From Ferruginibacter albus (GTDB lineage Bacteria > Bacteroidota > Bacteroidia > Chitinophagales > Chitinophagaceae), in contig NZ_CP083388.1 of assembly GCF_020042285.1 (NCBI RefSeq), positions 1,142,001 to 1,206,000 of the forward strand: DNA of 64,000 bases, read 5' to 3'. Position numbers and translations under genes: made by a program. Below, piece by piece: positions 9,134 through 17,514 of the stretch. How positions within the stretch are numbered: position 1 is the first letter of the stretch; each line of letters opens with the position of its first letter. A model generated the notes under the pieces. It was not told where the DNA came from, searched no databases, and worked only from the letters and a program-made list of their open reading frames with translations.

Positions 9134-9406
9134 ATGACCCGGCCTTCTAATAAAGATATATTAAACTTAAATTGGCTCTTTATTTGTAGAAGTACAATAA
9201 AAACTATGCAAAACAGGAAGGATACTTATATTGATCAAATCAAAAAATTAATCGAACCTTATCTTCATCAGTATGTTGGGCAAACACCTGTACTCTCATT
9301 TGTTGAACCTGAAAATATTATTACTATTGATGGTAACTTTTTTAATTATTTACCAGAAGAAATTAAACAAGAAGTTGACAGGTTAATTAAAGAACATAAT
9401 GAATAG
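9134..9406 (+). CDS. Hypothetical protein (90 aa)
   Basis: The ORF opens at ATG 9134, but the internal ATG at 9206 (MQNRKDTYIDQIKKL) gives a more protein-like 66-residue product. The sequence then runs LIEPYLHQYVGQTPVLSF to FFNYLPEEIKQEVDRLIKEHNE. It is predicted to be a small cytoplasmic alpha/beta protein. No family recognised. It is convergent with the lipoprotein gene at 9449. Confidence 0.45.
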   Translation: MTRPSNKDILNLNWLFICRSTIKTMQNRKDTYIDQIKKLIEPYLHQYVGQTPVLSFVEPENIITIDGNFFNYLPEEIKQEVDRLIKEHNE

Positions 9407-9448
9407 AAGAAAAGCTACTCTTATCGCTAAAATATTATTAGGTAATTC

Positions 9449-9958
9449 TTAATTAGTGAATTTTACATTGAATTTTCCATTAGTAATCGTGTGAGTAGCG
9501 TTATCCCCACTATGTACAACACCGCCACTAAATGTACCACTTACAGATTCAGCATTAATAGAGCTAATAGTAACTGTTCCAATATTGGGACTTATACCAT
9601 TTGAAAGATAAATAATATTACCTGGTTGTTCAAATAAGCTCATAGAAGTCTTATAAGTTGCACCACTGTAACTATTATCAAAAGTTCCTGCTACAACAGG
9701 CGCAGAACCACCCACCCCAAATGAAATAAGACTTCCGCTAACACTCCCATTATAGCCAGCAATCCCAATGCTATAACTTCCACTGGTATTTTGATGTGTT
9801 GCAACAGCATAAATGCTGAAGCCCGTTGGTTTACCATCAATATCTGCAGATAGTGTAGATGAAGTACCACCGCCACCTCCTGTATTAACAGGATTACTTT
9901 TTGAGCATGAAGCTAAAAGAACAGATACTATTATAATGGAAAATAAAATAGACTTCAT
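9449..9958 (-). CDS. Putative lipoprotein (169 aa)
   Basis: I start it at ATG 9958 (MKSILFSIIIVSVLLASC), because the longer frame uses TTG and weakens the signal. The lipobox LLASC predicts lipidation. The mature part is glycine/serine/threonine-rich beta sequence (SADIDGKPTGFSIYAVATHQ, GTVTISSINAESVSGTFSGG, THTITNGKFNVKF). That layout is common for Bacteroidota outer-membrane lipoproteins related to DUF6252. Function is unknown. Confidence 0.65.
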   Translation of the reverse strand: MKSILFSIIIVSVLLASCSKSNPVNTGGGGGTSSTLSADIDGKPTGFSIYAVATHQNTSGSYSIGIAGYNGSVSGSLISFGVGGSAPVVAGTFDNSYSGATYKTSMSLFEQPGNIIYLSNGISPNIGTVTISSINAESVSGTFSGGVVHSGDNATHTITNGKFNVKFTN

Positions 9959-10124
9959 AATTAATGCTTTATAAAACAAATATAACTTATTTGTCTCCTT
10001 CAGAACAGTATTTCAGTTAAACTCATTATTAAATATTCAGAAGTCAATTGTTATTAACAGGGTTGTATTTTTTAATCCAAAAACTATACCTTGAAATACA
10101 TCTTAAATTTAATATGCAGCAACT

Positions 10125-10859
10125 ATGATCCAATTTAATAATAATGAAAGCTTTTCTATGCAAAAGTATGCTCGGATTGGTGGTTTACTATATGTTGTTA
10201 TAATTATTTTAGGAATTTCCAGTGAATTCTTTTTTAGAGGAAAACTTATTGTATCGGGCAATCCGGAGGCTACAGCAATGCATATTCAGGCTAATCCTTC
10301 TTTATGGCGCATAGGTATCGTAGCTGAGTACATAAGTATAATTTGTACAATAATCTTGGCTATGATTTATTTTTTCCTGTTAAGACCTGTTCATAGGAAA
10401 TTAAATTTATTGGCAACATTCTTTCGAATGGTATCTATTATAGTGCAGATAATAGCAATATTGAATCTTATAGATGTATTATTTTACCTGGATAACTCAA
10501 ATTCACTTAAAAGCTTTACGCTGGAACAATGCCATGCAATGGCGGCTATTTGCATAAAATCACATAGCTATGGATACGGCATTTCATTGCTTTTTCTAGG
10601 TTGCTGTTTTCTTGTTCATGGATATCTTATTTATCGTTCTGAATTTCTGCCAAAAGTGCTAGGTCTTCTGATTCAATTAGCCGGCATTTGTTATATCAGT
10701 AATGGCTTTATTTTAATTCTTGCTCCGAAAGTATCAGGACTTGCTTTTCAATTATTTTTCTTGCCAGTCTTTATTGCTGAAACATCGCTAGGACTATGGT
10801 TATTAATAAAAGGTATTAATGTTGAAAAATGGGAGTTAAAATATAATCAAGCAACGTAG
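10125..10859 (+). CDS. DUF4386 family membrane protein
   Basis: 244 residues with about six hydrophobic helices (YVVIIILGISSEFFF; IISIICTIILAMIYFFLL-like; MVSIIVQIIAILNLIDVLFYL; ISLLFLGCCFLVHG; VLGLLIQLAGICYISNG; FLPVFIAETSLGLWLLIKG). The opening YARIGGLLYVVIIILGI, the paired loop ATFFRMVSIIVQ, and the end ETSLGLWLLIKG are the DUF4386 pattern. The family is an integral membrane protein of unknown function, frequent in Bacteroidota. ATG 10125 is used; ATG 10158 (MQKYARIGG) is an alternative. It appears monocistronic. Confidence 0.8.
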   Translation: MIQFNNNESFSMQKYARIGGLLYVVIIILGISSEFFFRGKLIVSGNPEATAMHIQANPSLWRIGIVAEYISIICTIILAMIYFFLLRPVHRKLNLLATFFRMVSIIVQIIAILNLIDVLFYLDNSNSLKSFTLEQCHAMAAICIKSHSYGYGISLLFLGCCFLVHGYLIYRSEFLPKVLGLLIQLAGICYISNGFILILAPKVSGLAFQLFFLPVFIAETSLGLWLLIKGINVEKWELKYNQAT

Positions 10860-10900
10860 CAAATGTTCTTTCATAATTATCACAATCTTCTATCGAAATT

Positions 10901-11356
10901 TTATAAGCTGCTGAGCAATTCTTCTATAAATTGGAATTGCTCTTTATTCATCTTTTCTTTTGCAAGTGCTATATTAAACCATTCTCCTTTATCAATCTCA
11001 GGAAAGCTTTGTTGTTTACCCGATTTAGGTGGCCATTCGATGATAAATGAATTGCTTTTGATAGTTGTAGTATCTATATTTTTTTCTATTGCCCAGGCTT
11101 TAACTGTTTTACCACCTTTTTGCTTTATAGAAATAAGTTCTTTAAAATTCCCAGTTAATGCAATACCCGTTTCTTCTTCAAATTCTCTCAAAGCTGCTTT
11201 TAATGGATCTTCCTTTTCTAAATACTCCCCTTTGGGTATTGTCCAATAGCCTGCATCTTTATTTTTAAAAAAAGGTCCACCCGGATGCACCAAAAAGAAT
11301 TCCCATTCATTTTGAGTGTTCCTATATAATAGTATACCTGCACTTTGCTTTGTCAT
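10901..11356 (-). CDS. NUDIX hydrolase
   Basis: 151 residues from ATG 11356 (MTKQSAGILLYR); the longer frame starts with TTG. The Nudix box is complete: GEYLEKEDPLKAALREFEEE followed by TGI, with the catalytic REFEEE core. The N-terminal GGPFFKNKDAGYWTIPKGEY is typical of the ADP-ribose/diadenosine-polyphosphate-like branch. Such enzymes cleave nucleoside diphosphates linked to X; the substrate cannot be read from sequence. Cytoplasmic, probably a housekeeping sanitising enzyme in the stress cargo. It is convergent with the DUF4386 gene. Confidence 0.88.
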   Translation of the reverse strand: MTKQSAGILLYRNTQNEWEFFLVHPGGPFFKNKDAGYWTIPKGEYLEKEDPLKAALREFEEETGIALTGNFKELISIKQKGGKTVKAWAIEKNIDTTTIKSNSFIIEWPPKSGKQQSFPEIDKGEWFNIALAKEKMNKEQFQFIEELLSSL

Positions 11357-11404
11357 AACCTTCAAGACCTTAAACTTTTTAATACTTCATTCTTGAATCT
11401 TACT

Positions 11405-11620
11405 TTAATTTGTTATTTGCCATTGTCCATTATCTTTTGAGTAATTGAGTCCATTACTCATTTCAAAAATCTCTAATCCTTTTGAATCAAGAAATTGTCT
11501 TTTCAAATAGACCCTTATCCCATTATTTTCCTTTGACAAATAATTAATTAATGCTGTCAAAGTAGGAGGTATTTCATGCAACCATTGGCTGTCTTCTTCT
11601 TTTACAAACGCTTGGCTCAT
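11405..11620 (-). CDS. Small conserved hypothetical protein (71 aa)
   Basis: A 71-residue protein, ATG at 11620. It contains EDSQWLHEIPPTLTALINYL, GIRVYLKRQF and IFEMSNGLNYSKDNGQWQI. I recall similar short proteins in Chitinophagaceae, but no function. It lies 48 bp upstream of the NUDIX gene on the same strand, so the two may be cotranscribed. Confidence 0.55.
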   Translation of the reverse strand: MSQAFVKEEDSQWLHEIPPTLTALINYLSKENNGIRVYLKRQFLDSKGLEIFEMSNGLNYSKDNGQWQITN

Positions 11621-12237
11621 TATTTCTCGTTTTAGTTTTGCTTCAATAACTGTTTAAAGCTAAAATGCAATAAGTATTCCAACTCGAACCTATTTTTAAA
11701 ATAGAGATTATAAATTGTTAGTCGGAAACGTAAAGAAAAAGTATATGATCAAGCCTTTATTCTACAAATTTTATATAAATGGCTAGTAAGGTTAAAAATT
11801 AAAACGTTGATTTTATATAGTATTCACTTCCGTAATTATTAGGTATTATACTGGTTAAAGTAAATTCACTTTTGCTTATTACTTTTATTTTGTAAAGTCT
11901 GCCTTTATAAATGGACTTGTAAATATGAGACCTCAGTGCCTGTGCAACCAATGGAGGTCATTCACAAGTAAAGCAAATTTCTACATCAAGGATTAGATAT
12001 ATAAAACTGCCTACAACATGTGTATTTGTGCAAGTAGGGTTGACACAGTGCAGCATCAACATCAGTAATGCTATTCAGCTTTAGTTCCAGCTAACACAGC
12101 GGTATTGAGCATTATCTGTTATCTTCGGCTGTAAACAAAAAACAGCGGCAGTTCCGGGCTGACACTTCACATTATAAGACGCTATTTTCATTCTCTTTTT
12201 ATAAGCTATAAAGCAAATTATTCACCAAATTATACTG
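11621..12237. other. 617-bp intergenic region without a recognised gene
   Basis: Only short ORFs are present. The right part (about 12030-12170) is richer in G+C than its surroundings, with CAGCGG repeated twice, and might be a relic of another insertion. No hairpin terminator, IS end or tRNA was found. Confidence 0.3.
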
Positions 12238-12831
12238 TTAGGTGATTCTAAAAGTAAGATTAATTCGAGGGGCGATTTCCTTTTTAGTTTTAGCAATATG
12301 ATGTTCCCAATAATCTTGCATAGGACCTGCCATTAATAAAAAGGAGCCATGTGTCAACGGGATAGACATTGGCTTCAGATCTTTATTAAACTTATGTCTT
12401 ATTTGAAAAGCCCTTGTCTCTCCAAAACTGACAGATGCTATAGGAGTATTTGTGCCACCTTCTGGTTTTTTATCACTATGCCAGCTTACAGAATCATTAC
12501 CATCCCTATAATAATTAAGTAAAACACTATTGAATCTGCTGCCGCTAACAATTTCTACCTCTTCCTTAATTTCCAAGAGTTCGTCTGTCCATTGGTTAAA
12601 AACTTTGCCATACCAGGCAGTAAGCCTGGGATCATCTACTACTTTATCATACATCTTTCTTTGATTTTGTTGCCATGGTGTATTATGCAACAGTGTCTCA
12701 TAATAGTTGTCAGACCTTTCTTTATCAAAGAATTGTTGTCTTAATGTAAGATCAGCATCAGGGATATCAAAATGAATAATGCGTTTTTTGCCATCATCAA
12801 AAACCTGCAAATCATCAAAAAGCGTAAGCAT
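12238..12831 (-). CDS. AlkB-family 2-oxoglutarate/Fe(II) dioxygenase
   Basis: 197 residues. Iron and co-substrate ligands are visible: H118-x-D120 in WHSDKKPEGG, a histidine in YWEHHIAKTKK (H177/H178), and the arginines of APRINLTFR (R189, R195). FNSVLLNYYRDG and SVSFGETRAFQIR are also family hallmarks. AlkB enzymes remove alkyl groups from DNA or RNA bases by oxidative demethylation, here cytoplasmic. The length is normal for short AlkB homologues. It is divergent from the hsp20 gene, with the intervening 158 bp holding a palindrome and a promoter candidate. Confidence 0.92.
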   Translation of the reverse strand: MLTLFDDLQVFDDGKKRIIHFDIPDADLTLRQQFFDKERSDNYYETLLHNTPWQQNQRKMYDKVVDDPRLTAWYGKVFNQWTDELLEIKEEVEIVSGSRFNSVLLNYYRDGNDSVSWHSDKKPEGGTNTPIASVSFGETRAFQIRHKFNKDLKPMSIPLTHGSFLLMAGPMQDYWEHHIAKTKKEIAPRINLTFRIT

Positions 12832-12889
12832 CGAATATTTTTTATTAAAGTTACTACGTTTATTTGTTTTGCTAAAATATTTAGCGAAT

Positions 12890-12913
12890 GAAAAAATTTC
12901 ATGAAATTTTTTC
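12890..12913. promoter_or_regulatory. 24-nt perfect palindrome between alkB-like and hsp20 genes
   Basis: GAAAAAATTTC, AT, GAAATTTTTTC: 11-bp arms with a 2-nt centre. It lies 59 bp upstream of the AlkB start and 77 bp upstream of the Hsp20 start, so it could be an operator shared by the divergent genes. It is not the CIRCE element. Low sequence complexity leaves room for chance. Confidence 0.4.
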
Positions 12914-12946
12914 TTACAAATTGAAAAAATGACCTTTTTATTGAAA

Positions 12947-12962
12947 TGGCATTGGGGTTGTT
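12947..12962 (+). promoter_or_regulatory. Sigma54-like -24/-12 promoter candidate of hsp20
   Basis: TGGCATTGGGGTTGTT fits TGGCAy-N5-TTGyw, with the GG and the downstream dinucleotide 10 nt apart. The -12 dinucleotide is GT instead of the usual GC. It would place transcription start near 12973, just ahead of the Shine-Dalgarno. Confidence 0.35.
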
Positions 12963-12989
12963 ATGTACTTTTTAAAAAAGGAGGTAATT

Positions 12990-13451
12990 ATGAACAACCT
13001 AATCAAAAGAAAACAAGACAATCAGCCGGCAACTTTTGGAAATGTTATTGATGATATCTTCCAAAATAATCTTAACCGGTTTTTCAGTGATGATTTTTGG
13101 GGATTTAGCGGGTTAAATTCTCAAAGTAATGTTCCTGTTAACATTGAAGAAACTGATAATTCTTATGAAGTGGAACTGGTAGCTCCGGGACTCCAGAAAA
13201 AGGATTTCAATATCAGTATCAACAATGATATCTTAACTATTGGCTTTAAGCAGCATGAAGAAAACAAACAGGAAAATAAAAAATGGATAACCCAGCAATA
13301 CAGGCAACAGGAATTTACCAGAACATTCGCATTAGACAAAACTGTTAACACTGAAAAAATTACAGCAAATTATGAAAACGGTATTCTTAAAATTTCTATT
13401 CCAAAAAATGAGCAAGCTAAAAAAGTATCTCGCCTTATTGAAATTCAATAA
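12990..13451 (+). CDS. Hsp20/alpha-crystallin small heat shock protein
   Basis: I choose ATG 12990 (MNNLIKRKQDN): a strong Shine-Dalgarno AAGGAGG (12978-12984), unusual in this A/T-rich Bacteroidota setting, lies 5 nt upstream. The 153-residue product has a phenylalanine-rich N-terminal arm (NNLNRFFSDDFWGF) and a full alpha-crystallin domain from VPVNIEETDNSYEVELVAPG to GILKISIPKNE, with the conserved A/V-x-G-L-like ENGILKI end. It is an ATP-independent holdase in the cytoplasm that binds unfolding proteins under heat or oxidative stress. Possibly regulated through the palindrome or sigma54-like site upstream. Confidence 0.92.
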   Translation: MNNLIKRKQDNQPATFGNVIDDIFQNNLNRFFSDDFWGFSGLNSQSNVPVNIEETDNSYEVELVAPGLQKKDFNISINNDILTIGFKQHEENKQENKKWITQQYRQQEFTRTFALDKTVNTEKITANYENGILKISIPKNEQAKKVSRLIEIQ

Positions 13452-13491
13452 TGATAAAGATGATCCTTTTTTAGTGTATTAACTGAAATCA

Positions 13492-13522
13492 CAACAAAGG
13501 GATGTTAATCATCCCTTTGTTG
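13492..13522. terminator. Rho-independent terminator hairpin after hsp20
   Basis: CAACAAAGGGATG pairs perfectly with CATCCCTTTGTTG over a 5-nt loop (13 bp). The following T-run is weak, but the stem is long. Confidence 0.75.
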
Positions 13523-13532
13523 CTATTATTTT

Positions 13533-13850
13533 ATGCAAACAACTTTCTACATACAGTTCACAATAAAAACACCCAACGATTTTCAAAGCTTTGGGAAATT
13601 CTTTATTGGAAATAATCGGTTAGTAGCAAATGCAATTTTTGAAAAGTTAAAGGGCTCTGATGAAGTAAGTGAAAAGACTATTTTACAATTGGATTTTATT
13701 GAGTGGAAAAATAACTTACCGGTAAATATTAAGGTCTTGCAATGTACATTAAACGAAATGGGTGATAACTGCAAAATAATTACTAAAGAAATATTTAAAA
13801 ATTTTAGTTTAAGCGAAAAGATATCTTATAGTGACAATGATAGTGATTAA
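13533..13850 (+). CDS. Hypothetical protein (105 aa)
   Basis: 105 residues starting MQTTFYIQFTIKTPNDFQSF, then KFFIGNNRLVANAIFEKLKG, ILQLDFIEWKNNLPVNIKVL and LNEMGDNCKIITKEIFKNF; acidic tail. Predicted as a cytoplasmic alpha/beta protein. I recognise no family. The ATG is 11 bp after the hsp20 terminator, so it may have its own promoter or be expressed by readthrough. It ends just before a convergent gene. Confidence 0.55.
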   Translation: MQTTFYIQFTIKTPNDFQSFGKFFIGNNRLVANAIFEKLKGSDEVSEKTILQLDFIEWKNNLPVNIKVLQCTLNEMGDNCKIITKEIFKNFSLSEKISYSDNDSD

Positions 13851-13858
13851 GTAAAAAA

Positions 13859-14236
13859 TTAATTAAGGGTCTTGCCATGTAATTCCATTAATGTATATTC
13901 ATCACAAGCTCCATCAGCATGTATTGATAGTACAAACCAACCATGTTCCGGTGCTTGTCCCTTGATGATCAACGCCCTGTTTTTCAAATATGCAATTTCA
14001 TGTTCATTAACCAGATAAGTGTCAGGTATCCTGTGGACCAATACATCGGGATGTAAGAGGTTTATAACATCCATTATTGTTTCTCCTATTGATATTATTT
14101 CAACTTCTGTTGAAAGTGATATGAAATCTGTTTCCGTAGAAAAATAAATGGTGGCATCAAAACAAATAGAATGGTCTTCAGGTTTTAATTTATAATCGGT
14201 AATAAATTCTTTCAATGGCTGGTTTATTGTCTTCAT
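13859..14236 (-). CDS. Hypothetical protein, paralogue of the gene at 44458
   Basis: 125 residues. The start MKTINQPLKEFITDYKL, the segment FDATIYFS, VEIISIGETIMDVINLL, NEHEIAYLKNRALIIKG and the hydrophobic end pattern align with the 112-residue protein at 44458-44796 (MKITLQPLIDFITDFNL, FNAKICFS, VEIINIHGKNINVVYLL, DEHHKIEYQPNDCVIVKG). This shows a two-member island family of unknown function, probably small cytoplasmic beta proteins. The TGATGAT/ATCATCA inverted repeat at about 14254-14269 lies just upstream of the start and might be an operator. Confidence 0.6.
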   Translation of the reverse strand: MKTINQPLKEFITDYKLKPEDHSICFDATIYFSTETDFISLSTEVEIISIGETIMDVINLLHPDVLVHRIPDTYLVNEHEIAYLKNRALIIKGQAPEHGWFVLSIHADGACDEYTLMELHGKTLN

Positions 14237-14413
14237 CTTAATTTTTATCTTTTGATTGATGATTTATCATCATTGATCATGTTATTAGATTTTGTGTAAA
14301 AAGAAATATTATTTACCAATGGAAAGATTTTAGCAGCTGCTGTAGTATAAGAAATATTTTGTAAAAATTTTTCTGCGAGAATTAGCCATCTTCTAATTCT
14401 TTTACATGATTTA

Positions 14414-14656
14414 TTATTGATTGTTTTGTTCTGCTCTTGAATCAGAAGATCGATCTCTTTGTGTAAACTGGGGAGTGTCTAATTCATTCTTTGTATGCAC
14501 GTCAGTTGTTGGATCTGCTTCTAAAGATGAGGTAGGGGTATTTTGCCCCTCCGCTTTATTGCTACTTTTTTTGTTGCGTGATCTTGCATTTATCCATATG
14601 TAAAATACAACAACAATTATTCCTCCTATTAGTAATTGTATATATGGTATTGGCAT
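14414..14656 (-). CDS. Small single-pass membrane protein (80 aa)
   Basis: 80 residues: an N-terminal membrane helix (PYIQLLIGGIIVVVFYIWI, about 4-22), a basic stop-transfer (NARSRNKK) and a polar, disordered tail rich in S, T, D and Q. No family is recognised. The topology would place the tail in the cytoplasm. Several such polar or disordered small proteins occur in the island. Confidence 0.5.
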   Translation of the reverse strand: MPIPYIQLLIGGIIVVVFYIWINARSRNKKSSNKAEGQNTPTSSLEADPTTDVHTKNELDTPQFTQRDRSSDSRAEQNNQ

Positions 14657-15111
14657 AATAAAAATTTAGTCGATTTAAGGTTGTCCATTCTTTTAAAAAG
14701 CATATTTTTCTGCTATTTATTAGCTTACTGATAAGATTTCAACAATTAACGAGCCATTGTCAAAGAGTGGTTCTTCTTGTTACTTGATTTATGTAGATTT
14801 TTAATAAAAAGCAGCATCTTTAAAAGGGTTGCTTTTGACTTTTCCCTTAACTGAAGGCATTTAATTAATCTAAAATAAAAAGTATTTAATACAAACTCAA
14901 GCTCATTAAAGTATTTGCTGCCATATAGAGGAACAAAAAATTATATAAATTATTATTACAATGATATAAGGTTAGTGATAAACTATAAATAGAGATAAAT
15001 TATTCTCATAATGAGGTAAACATGACACTGATATGAATGCAATAAGACCATATGCGAACGCTATTTGATGGTATATCATTTGTATTGTTAAGGTATCAAA
15101 AACTTATTTAT
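14657..15111. other. 455-bp intergenic region
   Basis: No ORF with recognisable product, RNA or hairpin terminator was found. It carries the start regions of two divergently transcribed small genes and is very A/T-rich. Confidence 0.35.
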
Positions 15112-15507
15112 ATGGATAATACTTATGTAAACAACAGCGATGAAAATAGCAATCCTGGCGATGATAAAGATTTATTAAATACAAATCAGCAAATAACCAA
15201 TATTCCGCCTATTGTACAAGAACAACCTAGAGATCATACTAAAGTGGAAAAGAAGCTACAGTCTAAAAATGATATTAATTCTAATTCTAGGATTGGTAAT
15301 GAAGAACGCCATGATACACTTAAAAGCAACTATGAACATGATTTAATTAAGAGTGAGAAGGATGAAAATATTAAACCCTTTAAAAATTTAGATAATGTGC
15401 CGGAGAAGCCAATAAGCGAGGAGGCCGAAGAAGATAAAGATGAGCAACAAAATAACTTTAGAGATGCATTCAATAATGACGATTATAAAGGTCCGAATAA
15501 TAAATAA
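15112..15507 (+). CDS. Small hydrophilic, likely disordered protein (131 aa)
   Basis: I start at ATG 15112 (MDNTYVNNSDENSNPGDD); the longer frame begins at 15052 with an unlikely hydrophobic leader. The product is almost devoid of hydrophobic residues, acidic and Asn/Lys/Glu-rich (KKLQSKNDINSNSR, EEAEEDKDEQQNNF). It is probably intrinsically disordered, like a hydrophilin or LEA-type stress protein. That function is a guess from composition only. Similar short proteins occur at 20019-20105 and 24490-24657. Confidence 0.5.
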   Translation: MDNTYVNNSDENSNPGDDKDLLNTNQQITNIPPIVQEQPRDHTKVEKKLQSKNDINSNSRIGNEERHDTLKSNYEHDLIKSEKDENIKPFKNLDNVPEKPISEEAEEDKDEQQNNFRDAFNNDDYKGPNNK

Positions 15508-15896
15508 GGTAAATTAATATCATAAAAGCAATCTGCCATTAATTTAGAAGGCAGTTGGTTTTAAAACTTAAGTATTCGAGGTATAACTTTATGAGGAGAT
15601 AAGCAGTGATAATACTGATAACGAAAAGATGGAGCAAGGTGATAGCATCAATGAAGAAGAAGAGGAGTAGCAGGAAAACAGAAACGCGCAAAAAATTCAA
15701 ATTCTGTAGAAGCGGGATAAATATACTTCTAGGATAAATTGTGTTTTATAAAAACTAATTAATTATTCGTCATAATGGCATTTGCGACAATTATTTAACA
15801 GAAGGTAAAACGTATATGGACTTTATCAAGCAACTTTTTTTAGTTGCTGAACATTCCAATGCAATTGATTACGTTATTTTTCAGTCGGGGAAAATG
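15508..15896. other. Intergenic region with a possible acidic-tail remnant
   Basis: Around 15606-15671 a frame reads SDNTDNEKMEQGDSINEEEE before a stop. It resembles the tail of the disordered proteins nearby but lacks a start, so it may be a fragment of a duplicate. Nothing else was recognised. Confidence 0.3.
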
Positions 15897-16217
15897 TTAA
15901 CTCACTCTAAAAAATTTGATAATTACTCCATTGCTCGATAATTGCAAATCCTTTGAGCTTATATTGTCAACTTTAAAGTTCATGTTGGTGGGAGTGGGAT
16001 TTCCTTGAAGCTTAAAAATCATGTTCATTAAATATGAATCATCTTCTTTCTGTATTGAGAATGTGCCAGCTATTTCGGTTTTAGTTGCATGTACTTTTCT
16101 CATATAAACAACTGTACTTTCTTGGCCAGACTTTTTTAAGTTTAGATTAAGTGAAACATGTTCATTATCCCAAAGTCCGGATATATTTTTTTCGATATTC
16201 AATAATTGTTTATCCAT
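15897..16217 (-). CDS. Hypothetical protein (106 aa), lipocalin-like pattern
   Basis: 106 residues with alternating hydrophobic residues suggesting a small beta barrel: ISGLWDNEHVSLNLNLKKSG, TEIAGTFSIQKEDDSYLMNM and SSNGVIIKFFRVS. No signal peptide, so cytoplasmic. I recognise no specific family. It ends just after an A/T-rich stretch and lies immediately left of the first copy of the segmental duplication (16229-17279). Confidence 0.5.
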   Translation of the reverse strand: MDKQLLNIEKNISGLWDNEHVSLNLNLKKSGQESTVVYMRKVHATKTEIAGTFSIQKEDDSYLMNMIFKLQGNPTPTNMNFKVDNISSKDLQLSSNGVIIKFFRVS

Positions 16218-16603
16218 ATATCTAATTAAACAAACAACCTGCCAACTTCAGGAACAATTTTAGAATATTTAAAAATATGACAAAGGCAATCAAACATTTG
16301 AGGTATACTATTTTGCCGTGAAAAATTTATTTATTTAGAGTGGCATTACTTATTATCAAGGAAAAGTATTACCATTACAACTATAAACCAATTAGTACAT
16401 TCTTGCCTATAAAGAAATATTAACGAGTACATGGCTTCAATTTAATTTTGCAGAATTCTCCATTAAGTTTAAAAGTAAACCAACTTGTTCACAAGAATTT
16501 AAAGCAAATGTTTATAGTATTATTATTTGTAAAATTTTTGTTTTTTTTAGTTTAGTATTATGTTGGCACAGAATTTATTTATACAAAGTACTAAATAAAT
16601 TTT
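16218..16603. other. Left part of segmental duplication A
   Basis: From about 16229 the sequence matches 46939-47133 (CCTGCCAACTT, ACTATTTTGCCGT and other shared blocks). Copy A has about 200 extra bp in the middle (roughly 16330-16520). No gene lies here; the promoter of the 16604 gene is at its right end. Confidence 0.55.
16537..16566 (+). promoter_or_regulatory. Candidate promoter of the 16604 gene
   Basis: TTTG (16537-16540) and TATGTTGG (16559-16566) are 18 nt apart, near the Bacteroidota TTTG / TAnnTTTG pattern. The region is conserved in the duplicate at 47067-47095, more than its surroundings, which supports function. Confidence 0.4.
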
Positions 16604-16927
16604 ATGAAATCATTACTGTTAACTTTAACAATGGGAATTTTAATTTCTTCATTCTGCTTTTGTCAGGTAAAAAAAACTGATACTTCAAGAAGTATAAATT
16701 CATCAAAATATAAAAATGGAAAAATTAAATCTGTTAATAACAAAACTTCTATAGATTCAATTCCTATATCAGATAGTAATAAAACTAAACTATCTGGTGG
16801 TTTTACGCCGGGAACAAATACTTTTCCAAACAATACAAGCCCTAATGCTCCTGTGCCATCTAATACACCAAGTACTGCACCCGGAAACTCTTCGAGTCAA
16901 TCTCAACAAACAACTTCACCTTTTTAA
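16604..16927 (+). CDS. Small exported Ser/Pro/Thr-rich protein, paralogue of 47134
   Basis: 107 residues. A Sec signal peptide (MKSLLLTLTMGILISSFCFC, cleaved near FCFCQ; the cysteine could be lipidated) is followed by a basic-polar part (KKTDTSRSINSSKYKNGK) and a Pro/Ser/Thr/Asn-rich tail with repeated NTSP/PSNTPSTAPG units. The paralogue at 47134-47472 is nearly the same, with an expanded tail. Such extended low-complexity tails suggest a surface or periplasmic linker-like protein; function unknown. It is the live gene of duplication copy A. Confidence 0.6.
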   Translation: MKSLLLTLTMGILISSFCFCQVKKTDTSRSINSSKYKNGKIKSVNNKTSIDSIPISDSNKTKLSGGFTPGTNTFPNNTSPNAPVPSNTPSTAPGNSSSQSQQTTSPF

Positions 16928-17018
16928 TAACGAAGAAATAAGTTTGTGTCTTCTAATTAAAATAACAGCTGATTTATCTTAATTACAGTCTATTTATTGA
17001 TTAAGCATTTAAATAAAT

Positions 17019-17165
17019 ATGATAAACAGATAAATTTTATGGGAAGTTGGAATTGAATATTGGTGTGAAACCTAAGAAATGACAAGGGAATAACTAATAG
17101 ATTCAATAGGAATTGTTGGAACTTTAGCAAAGACAGTAAAAGGAGATTTTGGAAAGAATCTAAAA
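17019..17165 (+). pseudogene. DUF3606 pseudogene, copy A
   Basis: Downstream of the 16604 gene the reading EVGIEYWCET, stop, EMTRE, stop, LIDSIGIVGTLAKTVKGDF aligns with the live DUF3606 protein at 28710-28907 (IEYWCEILHVTKEELIDAVATVGT). It carries in-frame stops and has lost about 40 nt of the N-terminal coding region. Its duplicate at 47568 is also dead. Confidence 0.75.
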
Positions 17166-17514
17166 AAGCACGACTTTAATCTCTTTGCTGTTACGCAAAT
17201 TTTAGTCAAACTCGACATTATTTTGGGCCTACGTATGTAAAATGTATATGTCTCGATGATTGAGGAGAAAGTATTAATCGTTTACTTTAAGGAGGTGTCC
17301 AAAGTCAAACCGTATTAATCTTCTCGTATTGGTAGGAAATATTTAATCAAGCGTTCACACGTAAATGAGTTGATATAAATATTTACTTATTTATAAAAAT
17401 TTGAGTTAAAATGGGTATTTTTCTATACTCATTTTTTCTTTAGGCAATAAATTCCCCTCTAGTATAAATTATAAAAGCAAGATTAAATGGCACAATTTTG
17501 CTTTCATCACTGCT

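Larger units (their letters stand above)
16229..17279. repeat. Segmental duplication copy A
   Basis: This ~1-kb segment matches 46939-47875 in the same orientation: upstream leader, the gene at 16604, its downstream region, a dead DUF3606 gene and the end block CGATGATTGAGGAGAAAG. Divergence and independent indels show the duplication is not recent. Confidence 0.85.

Noticed and set aside
12890..12913. CIRCE/HrcA operator before hsp20
   Set aside because: The arms do not match TTAGCACTC/GAGTGCTAA.
16561..16577. Sigma54 promoter (TTGGCACAG) before the 16604 gene
   Set aside because: The -24 half is good but the -12 position reads AT instead of GC, and the duplicate copy does not keep the C.
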